From contig OZ038422.1 of the NCBI GenBank assembly GCA_964036155.1, positions 63,945,201 to 64,009,200 on the forward strand: a stretch of 64,000 bases of DNA, read 5' to 3'. The notes under the pieces were generated by a model. It made no database searches, was not told the origin of the DNA, and saw nothing but the letters and a program-made list of their open reading frames with translations. Each line of letters starts with the position of its first letter. The first letter of the stretch is position 1. Source of the DNA: Diploscapter coronatus (Eukaryota > Nematoda > Chromadorea > Rhabditida > Rhabditidae). A program made the position numbers and the translations under genes. Shown here piece after piece: positions 13,570-22,594 of this stretch.

Positions 13570-14795
13570 ACGACCGTGCGGCACGATTGCAGAAAAGCCA
13601 CGTCCTCTTTTCCCCCAAGTCTCATCCCCCTTTCTGTCGAACTCATGGGTATGTTCCGAGAATGTACCAACAAAACGCTAAAATTTTGGAGATGAACAAA
13701 ATATCGGAGTTAAGGTCTGTGTTTCTATTTTCTTTCTTTCATCGTTTTCTTTATTCTAATTTTTGCTGAAAATCCCGGTATTTAATATTATCTCTGAGCA
13801 AATATGCTGTGGTTGCTCAATATGTTCGGTGTAACTTCTGAAAATTTATTATTGGTAAGGGTTACGTCTATTTTGCGGAAAATGTTTGGAATTTTGAAAG
13901 ATTTTCAAGTACTTTCCGAACTAATTTGAAAACATCGAGATTAGAGAGTTCTTTCTTCAAGTGTAACGACATAAAATGTCGCAGTCGCGTCATGATTTCA
14001 GATTCTTTAACTATATGATGTCACTACGTCATTTCATCGTCTTCTAAATCTAAATAAGGTGGTTTTGCTTCGGATTATTTTCACTATGATTCGATTTGAT
14101 GTTATCATTTCTAAAAATTTCCCATTTTCATCCAGCACTATGTGCTCAGTTTCAGTGAAATTGAGGCTTTCTAAATTTCTCAAAACATCTAATTTGGTTT
14201 ATTTATTTTTCGATGAATTGAATGATTTTTTATTTAAATGGTCCTTAACTTTGATAATACTGATGCGTTTTTTGAGTATCCTTTTTTGTGGTAAGTAATT
14301 TCCTGTGTGTTTTATTCTAAAATTTTTCAAGGCGCCGATTTTCGAATTTTTTTTTGAAAACTAGCTCCTTTTGGATAGATCCTATAATTTTTTCGGATAA
14401 CGGGTTTCTGAACCGTTTCAAAGTTTCAATTCAATTATTAGTAACTAAAAGTTTGTATCGTCAAAGATAAATTTTATCATTTTTCCCCGTGGAAAATTCC
14501 GATTTTCATCATGAAGCTAGACTCCGCCCTCTTTTTTCGTGAAAAATCTGAGGGGTTTATTTTTGAAAACTTCGGAAAACTTTAAATTTCATTTAACCGG
14601 TGCGTACGTCTATCGTTTTTTGGAAGATGATTTTCTAGCTTTGTTGTGCATTTGTGACTCGTCATTTTTGTGGTGTTTTGAGAATAAAGTTTTACCAAAA
14701 ATCGTACTTTGCAAGAAAATGGTTAAACTTCCACAATTTTTACTTATCATTGTTTTTATCAAGTGAAAGATTACGGTAATTACAGTACCACAGAA
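13570..14795. other. Spacer between USP and vezatin-like genes
   Basis: About 1.2 kb, AT-rich, same-strand neighbours. It should contain the USP 3' UTR and the promoter of the next gene. The short open stretches (14059-14298, 14539-14766) are rich in Phe/Leu/Lys codons caused by base composition and have no motifs. A gap this long argues against a worm-type operon, whose genes are usually ~100 bp apart. Confidence 0.5.
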
Positions 14796-17128
14796 ATGGA
14801 GCAAGATTCTATCGGGTCGAATTTTTTCAATGATTGGTTTTGCCGGTGGATTTTCAAGATGTTCATGCGAAACGGAGTTATTGAAGAGGTAAAATTCGAA
14901 AACTTAGCATATCTTTAAGAAAATAGAAAAAATATGAACTCTAACACTAAAAATTAGTAGATGTCTAAAATATAAATACCGTAATCCTCAGAATCAGTAT
15001 ATTTTAAAAATATAAAATTCGACTTTCCTAAAATCTTTCAGATCGACCACGAATCTCTGGCCATTCAGCTGTATTCAAAATCGGAAAAATCGCGATTTTC
15101 GATTTTTCTTGGACTCATTTTCCCGATCTTTTTTGGACTTCTATGCCTTTTGGAAAGTCGGTAAGAATGCAAATCTAAAAAAGATAGAGAAATTAATAAA
15201 CGAATTTATTGGTCTCTAATTGTTCTTTGAAAATCGGTGAAGAACAAAACAAATTAAACTTTTAAAACATCGAAAATACAAAAAATTTCAGGTTACCCCT
15301 TTTCCTCGGAATGTTTTCGATCGCCCTTACCATTCCGCTCCTCCATCTTCCAATCTGGCTGATGTCTCAAATGCTCTGCCAAATTTTGCCGGCTTGTCGG
15401 ACCGCGAAAAAATCGTTACAAGAAAGGCAGGCTGTCATGTTCGGGTAAATTTTCAAAAAAATAAAAATTTGGCCTATATAGAAGAGTCCATTTTTCTTTG
15501 ACCAGTATCATATATTGGATTTCTAATTTTTTTTTCAGAATCGGCATTTCTCAGTCTTCCACCCAGTCCTCTTTGGTCCTGAAAATCAACCGCCTGTTCT
15601 CTTCGATCATCGAGAATTTTAATCGATTCTCCGAAAATCTGACGGCCCTAAACGAGGAGGAAAAACAGCGTCTGATGGTGAATTTCTACACTGCGGAATT
15701 GAAACATTTGCTGGAAAGTCCGTCTGATTCGGAGAAGGATTCTAATGTAAGAAAAATAAATTTATAGATGTTTTCAATTTGGTTATTTTACAAGTTTTTC
15801 GTCAAGATATCTATTTTCAGGTACTTCTCGATTTACTCGTGCTCCAAGTCTCTGAATCCGCACGACTACTCCTGCTGAATCTCAAACTTTCACCGATTTC
15901 CGGAATTTTCCAGAATTCCAGCCAAATTTGGCAAGCCTATAAAGGATTTCATAAGGATCTAAAACAAGTCAAAGGTAAAAAATTCATCTTTCAGCTTAAA
16001 AAATTATTTCAGAACTCACCAAACTCTGCTCGACCCTGGATGGCTTGAAGAGTCTTCAGAAATCTGTCCCAAGAAAACCGGAGAAATTCGACTCCAAAGC
16101 CAAACTCGTCATTGGACTTCAGGAAATTTCAGAGGGGTAGATTCTAAAAAATGTTTAAAATTTTACTTTTTTAATTTTCAGTATCCTCGAAAACCGACTT
16201 ACCAACGAGGAAATCGCTGAGAAGCTGCGCAAAATTCTTTCTTTCTTGACAACGCCCAAGGACTCTGAAAGTCCCACGTCAACTGACGACGTCAAGTTGG
16301 CTGATTCAGAATCCAACGACGTTGAAAATGAAGAGAGAATCTACAGCAAGCCGAGGGAAATCGTTGATCAGGTCAGAGAAAAAATTAAATTTTTTTTTTT
16401 TAATTTCTGATTTTCAGGTTTTCGAAGGTTTCGCTGTCATCGAAAATAGTACGCAGAAAATCGCCGATTTCGAGGTAATAATGAAAGATATTCCAGAATG
16501 ATTTTAACGAAATTTAATGGGAGTACCCCTAAAAACTTAAAATCGTCCCTAATCCAGAAAATCGCGATTTTCTGAAATTACACCCTCAAATTCAGGACGA
16601 CTATTTCTCTGCGAACAAACGGCCAGATCCAATGATGATGAGCGAACTGAAAAGCGCTTTGAAGGGTCGCGCAGAGGATATGAAGAGCAGAGAGAAAAAG
16701 GTAAATGACGTCTTTTAAAAATAATATTTTTAGAAGTAACGTTTTTTAATAACGCCCCTATTTTCAGGCGCTCGCCGAATTCTACAAGGTCGATGTGGAA
16801 ATGATCGATCAAATGCTGAAAGACGAAGAGACGAAAAACCTGAAGGAAGAATTTGAAGCGAACGAAAAAGAAATGGAAGATTCAAAGGAAGAGGAAGAAA
16901 TACGGCAGGTTACAAGGTAAAATTTTCTGAAAAACAGACTTTTCGATATTTTTGGCACAAAATAACATAAAATTATGAATTTTCTTGAAATTGACAATTC
17001 TTGAAAAGAGAATTTCTAGGATCGCCCTGAACCCGGCCGACATGCTAGCAGCGATGGCGAAATTCAACCTGCCCCAGCAGGAAATTCTGGGTGACGAAAG
17101 TTCGGATGACGAAATTGATGGGAAATAA
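14796..17128 (+). CDS. Vezatin-like membrane protein
   Basis: Eight or nine exons starting MEQDSIGSNFFNDWF (ATG 14796) and ending DESSDDEIDGK (TAA 17126-17128). The N-terminal part has two neighbouring hydrophobic segments (FSIFLGLIFPIFFGLLCLL and LFLGMFSIALTIPLLHLPIW), then a long helical region without cysteine motifs. Its C-terminal third is very acidic (KEEFEANEKEMEDSKEEEE). Two blocks look like human vezatin as I remember it: DDYF...ELKSALKGRAEDMKSREKK (vezatin DDFYY...ELKSVLG), and the C-terminal LNPADMLAAMAKFN...GDESSDDE (vezatin LSPDFTFTAGLAAEVAARS...GDEEEE). The paired membrane segments near the N terminus also fit. Vezatin is an adherens-junction protein tied to myosin VIIA and to axonal dynein transport; that role is inferred from the family only. 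It could instead be an unrelated two-helix membrane protein. Confidence 0.6.
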
Positions 17129-17822
17129 TTTCAAATTTGAAAACGTCATAAATTAAAAATTTACGGGTCTATAAATAAAATCCTCATTTTTTGTACTTTT
17201 TTCGAAGATAAAATATAAATCGTAAAAAAGATAAGAACTTTAGATAAAGCTTTAATTTTTCTGAAAAATGCATTTTTTAAAAATACTTTATTTTCTTCGT
17301 TAAGAAAGACTCCGACAAGAGCGAGATATGGGGGGATTTTCATAAAACTGAGATTTCATTTTTTAGAAGTGAGGTCAGTTACCCAAAAAAGGACAAGATC
17401 TAGGCTCAGAAAGCTAGGGACTCGACAATAATAGTTATTAAAATACTTGATTACAAAATTTCTACCGAGTTGTTTTTCTTAGAATTTTGCAAAAGTCAAA
17501 TCAGTTGGGGCTGATAAAAAAAAACGTTTTACAATAATAATAATGAGGGAAATTATGTATATGCTTGGACGAGATTCAGTGATTTTAGCTGAATAGGGCC
17601 TCCTGAAAATTTCTTCTTTCACAATAAAAACCAATACTTGCACTTCCTTTAACCCTTCTTTGAGTAAATTTCATACTGAACAATAGATCTTTAAAATTCA
17701 ATGCTATTTTCCTCTTTTTTTCGCAACATCCGTCTTTTTTGGAGATAAAAAATCAATACCCGCTCCCCACCTAACAGTCATCTCGTAAATGTCGTAGTCG
17801 AAAATCTCTACCGTACCCCTCT
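17129..17822. other. Convergent spacer between vezatin-like and MTFR1-like genes
   Basis: About 690 bp between two stop codons facing each other, so it holds both 3' UTRs. AATAAA signals occur at about 17174 on the plus strand, and several further A/T-rich candidates follow. No coding or repeat structure was recognised. Confidence 0.5.
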
Positions 17823-20623
17823 TCAATTATCCTCGTCACTCCACGTGGCGAGTTCTTCATCTTCGGGCGAATTGGTGTCCTCTTCCTGCTCAGAAATATT
17901 CACTGAGGCGAACTTCTTCTGAAGTGCGTTCTCCAGGAAACTTCGCTGAAAAGAAAAAATTTAATTTGCTGCAGATTGAGTTTATTTTCTATCTGTAATT
18001 TTTATTTTAGAATTTCTCACATTACTGCTCGACTTCCTGTTCTTCCTACGAATCGACGCTGAAGGCGTGCCGCCAGGAGATCTGGAAATTATTTTAATTA
18101 AAATTTTATTTTTAATTTATCAATATTATTCGTTTTTTTTACCTGGACACCTTTTTCAAGTTGAACCTGCCCCTTTTGATGTCTTTGAGGAACGCAAAAG
18201 GTGAGTCGTCTTCGGCGGTGGGTGGGACGTTCTGCAAATTTGAAATTTTCTCTCCAATTTTCCATAAACTTTTCTGGAAGTTTCCAAACTCACCTCCTGT
18301 TTTCCCTTGTCCGCCTTCTTGTTGACCGATGGCTCTGGGGCCGTCTTTTTGGAGGCGGCAACTTTTCCCGGACTCTGACTGGATTCGGCTTGTTTGGTGA
18401 AGATCGACAGAGGCGGAGGGGGCGGAGCTGGAGGCGGAACATTTGCAGCTGGGGCGATAGGGAAGTTCTGAAGTTTCCATTTTATAAAACGATATTTGCC
18501 GAGATTACACCCCAAAACCGACCTTCTGAGAAGCGTTCGGACTGTGTGGAGAGGAGACGCCTCTTCCCTCGTCTTCAGAAGAAATCAGCGTCGTATTCAC
18601 AGACCCGTCGAACGACGTCTGAAATATAAAGGGCTACGGGGCAAGATGGCGTCAAATAAGGGCTTTGAATGCTAATGTCAAATTTTAACTTCCGAAGCTC
18701 GACGTCAAAAATTCTGACCCTTTTTCCTCTGGTAGGCGTTTTCTGACTGACCACGGTGTCTTTTTGCAGCTTGATTAGGGCCGTCATCTGGGCGGTGAGC
18801 TTCTCGAGTTGAGCCTCAAGGGACGCGACCTGAATTTAAGGGCGTAATTATCGTAAAAACCGTTGTTTAGAAATACCCGATTATCCCGTTCCGTGACCTG
18901 CGTCGATGGACTGAGAAGGCTTCTGGACTCGAAATCCGAGTCCAAATCATCGATCGTATTCGCCCCACGAGAAAACGGCTTGTTGAACAGCTAAAAAGTT
19001 AATTAAAAAAACTAAATATTATTTCAAAGTACGGGTTAAATTTCGAGCACCTGAAAATCGTTGATGGACAACGTAGCAGTGGAATTCTGCTTGCGGACCG
19101 GAATTTTCTCCCAGCGAGAAACGTCGTTCAGGTAGCGGTGAAACACTCCTGAATTTTTAACAAATTTTGTTTCTAATTTAAAAAATCTTTTTAGAAAAAG
19201 TGCATATTTTTCAAATTGTATTTTTAAATAAGAATAATTTACCATCCTCCACATCTTCGCTCTTCAGGAGCACCTCGCGAAGCTCGTTGAGGGTGTACTT
19301 GGGAGCGCGGTTTTGGGGAATTAGGGGAATCTGAGGAAAATTGAACTCGTTTAATTTGAACTTTTCTTTCAAAAACAAAAATTCTATCTTTTTGCACTAA
19401 TTTATCAAAATGTTATTTTTTAAATTGTTCTTTATTTTTCAGAAATTTTTTTTTTAAAGATTTTATTCCCTACCTCCCCGCAAAGCAGAAGCGCGTCCTC
19501 CCCGCTCAGACTGATTTGGCCCAGCGATTTTTGGGGTCTGAATTTTTTTGATAACATTTGAAAGCTTAGAAAAAAAAACCTCCTCGCAATCCAGAGAAAC
19601 AGGCCGGTGACGAGCCTTCTGAAATCATATTAATATTTTTAGTTCAAAGACAAATTTAGTTGAAGATATTAAAAAATTCGAAAATCTTAATCCAGAATTA
19701 AATTTTTATCTAAAAATTATTTTGATTCTTAGAATTCGAGGTTAATTTTAGGAAAATGTTTTTTTTAACGATTACTGTACCTGAAATCCTGGACGAGCTT
19801 CTCTTTGAAATACGTTCTCATCCTGCCGCCCGCCTTGCGAATATAGCCTCTAAAAATTTGAAAATAGAACTAGCTAGGTTTCAATAACTTTTTTTTTGTT
19901 TTCAAACTACATAATTTTTTTTAATTTCGTTAACTTTCAAAAGATTTTTATCTCTCAATTTTTTAATAACCGCCTCTTTTCATCTTCTGAAAATTAACAA
20001 ATTTTCGACTTTCAATTGAAAATTATCCCCCGTTCAGCAATTTTTAACTTCTAACTTCTTTTTTTTTTTTTAAATGACCCTCTTTAAATTTTTAAAATTA
20101 AATAAATGACCTCAAAATGCCGAGCTCTTCACAAATGACTCGATAGATCACGGCCACTCCGTCGCCAGGCTTATTCACCATTTGTTGCTGATTTTCCGAA
20201 TTTCTGGAATTTTCCTGATTCGGTCCGATTTTCACTGATTCCGGGTCCGCCGTCCTGATGACTTCCTGAAAATTTTCATTTTTTTTCAAAATTTTAAAAT
20301 CGTCTAATTTTTACGAAATCCATTTCTTAAAATTTCACCTGAACAACATGTTCCTGGATCCTTTCAACGTGGCGCTCCAGAATCCTCTCGTTCACCGCAT
20401 CCTCGTCGTAGCTGGGATCCAGATTCTCGATGTCATCGTCGTCCGGCGCTCCAGATGCCTCGACGATCTTCTGGGTTCGACGATTTTTGTTGCCGGTGAC
20501 GTAGATGGTAGTGCGACGGGGGTTGCGCTTGCGTCTTTGCGGTGGCTCTTCTTGCAAGTTGACGTCGTTTTCTTCAGAAAATGGGACGACGTCGCGAAAT
20601 GACGTCTCAGGAGAGTCGGCCAT
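17823..20623 (-). CDS. Mitochondrial fission regulator 1 (MTFR1)-like protein
   Basis: About eleven exons. The start MADSPETSFRDVVPF is at 20623 and the end is EELATWSDEDN (TGA at 17825-17823). The N-terminal part is acidic and basic by turns (PPQRRKRNPRRTT). Then come PFSRGANTIDDLDSDFESRS, a coiled coil QVASLEAQLEKLTAQMTALI, a proline run (VPPPAPPPPPLSIF), the block FLKDIKRGRFNLKKVSRSPGG, and the C-terminal LENALQKKFA. The series coiled coil, poly-proline, D(V/F)LKD..K..L..V.RSPGG and AL.KKFA is the signature order of the MTFR1/MTFR2/MTFR1L family (CHPPR), which affects mitochondrial shape and fission in vertebrates. The N-terminal half is not like the vertebrate members and may be nematode-specific. 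No classical mitochondrial presequence is seen. Function is inferred from motif order. Confidence 0.6.
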
Positions 20624-22594
20624 TCCGAGTGTTTACCCTAAAATTTAGATTTCCAAAAATCCCTAGAAATAACAAACATAAAATGCGAGTTTAAAATCTC
20701 CAGAAGCATCAAACTGAAAAATACGAATTCTGAAAACTTCGAAAATGCGGGACTTGAAATTTGCCTGGATTGGACTGAAATTGAAGATTTTAAATTCTCA
20801 GAAAAAATAATAAATGAAGAAAAGAATTCGGGCAACTTTGAAAAAATAAAAGCGCGGGCGTAGATTTTGAAAGGAGAGAAACGGCGAGTGCGCTCAATTG
20901 CGAACGAAAAACGACCAGTTTGCGAAAATCGAGTGAGACTCCTTGCAGACTCACTATCTCATTCTCATATCTAGAGAGGCCAAGTGGTTTTTTTTTTCAA
21001 AATACGTTGAATTGGATAAATTTTATATCAACGTGATGGTCGAGATCGGTACGAACTCAAAACTTTTGATTTTCAAAAACGGTCCATCCTATCAAAAGTT
21101 ATGTTACTAGAGTTTCGACGTCGTTCATGCCTTCAGAAGGGGTTTTTCGAAAAACCAACGACGCCATCATTTCGGGCGCATTTTATTACCCTAATTGGTG
21201 TTTTGGTTTCATGAAATTATCAACTAATTATCGAAGTAATTAACGATAATTGTTTTATAATTCTTTATGTTATAATAGTGACATGATCAGAGTCAATAAC
21301 ACCAACAACAAGTTGAGGAATGAAATGATTTATTATCATCATAGATCCCAGTTAGGTCATCAGTAGATTAGTATGCTAGTTCTGATGTTCATTACTGGTC
21401 GCAGACTACTCAATCCCGTCGAGAGTCTCTCGCCCAGCGGCGCCACCGCTGGGACTAGGAGTAGTTCTGCTTCTGGCCCGACTGCTCGCGATAAGACGAA
21501 ACTGGATAATGACAATAATCAGATTCATACTGATTCGTCAACTAATATCTTAGATAAGACAGTCTTAATGCCAATTTGGCTCTACCAAATTATGATCATT
21601 ATTTCTGTGTATCCGATATCAGGTTACCACAAATTGAAACGGCGAAAAATTTCATGCGTTCTTTCTTTCCCTCGAAAGGAGAAGACTTGACCTCTCTAAG
21701 TATAATCCAAATAATTTCACACAGCATCAAAGCAACAGATAGAATTATTGAAGTTGGAATAGTGCAGAAAAAGAATTAGATCATAGATATTTATGGCTAT
21801 ATAAATCAGGACGTTCGTGAAGTTTCATCAGATCTCTAGACTTCTAATTCAACGAACCAGCCTTGTCTTTTATTTTGTGCATTAATATCTGGTCAATACA
21901 GGAAATCCATCAATAAGAAAATAATTCTTGTGATAATCTGAATTTCTCTTTAATTGGATAAAATTCGATTTCATCGTCTGATGAAAAACCTCCGTTGATA
22001 GATATTTCATTTTTTACACGAGCAGATTCCCCATTTCACAAATCAGTATTCCCCAAAACCTCATTTCTCATTTGATCTCAATTTCATGATTATCACTTCT
22101 CTTGACATGAAATAAGCACGATCATTTGAAATGAGTGGATTCTTGGTTATCACATTTTATACACATTTGCATTTTGAAAAATGGATATGTTGAACACGGA
22201 AAATTTTAATAAGATATTTACTCTTTGAATTTTTGTAACTAAATTTATAGTTTCATATTTTAATTTATGCGAGTTCAAATGCACTTTCATTGTGTGTATT
22301 TTATATTAAGAGAATGCTATCATTTCAATTTGTGATATGGTGGGTATGAACTTTTGTGTCGATATTTTACCTTTCATGGAAATAACTTTTTCAAATTAAT
22401 CAAAACAAATTCACCTGCAAAAATATGCACTTCTTGAGATCAGAAACATCACTATAAGATCAAAGTGAACATTCAAATAAACAAATTTGAACATAAAAAA
22501 TCGAAGTAGAATAATAAACCCAAAATATCCGTGAGTTTATTAGATAAAAGAAATAGTATTAAATTGTTCCATCTATCAGACAATGTTATTATTA
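20624..22594. other. Long spacer with possible retroelement remnant
   Basis: Nearly 2 kb between the MTFR1-like promoter and the 3' end of the chemoreceptor. It contains the less AT-rich island 21390-21480 with a perfect hairpin (CCCAGCGG / CCGCTGGG, 21433-21453). It also has an open stretch from 21373 to 21690 rich in Ser/Thr/Asn/Asp, a TATA-like GGCTATATAAATCAGG near 21796, and the repeat copy at 22035-22121. A TG...CA block (about 21268-21900) could be a solo LTR, but I find no target-site duplication. No gene is called. Confidence 0.35.
22035..22121. repeat. Dispersed repeat, copy A
   Basis: An ~85-bp block with the core TTTCTCATTTGATCTCAA and a following CATGAAATAA.CACG is repeated at 24570-24660 in the same orientation. 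Copy A lies just downstream of the chemoreceptor gene and copy B in one of its introns. This suggests a decayed local duplication rather than chance. Confidence 0.6.

Noticed and set aside
21433..21453. GC hairpin CCCAGCGG-loop-CCGCTGGG as a terminator
   Set aside because: Perfect 8-bp stem, but it is not next to a gene end and intrinsic terminators are not used by RNA polymerase II; kept only as part of the possible retroelement remnant.
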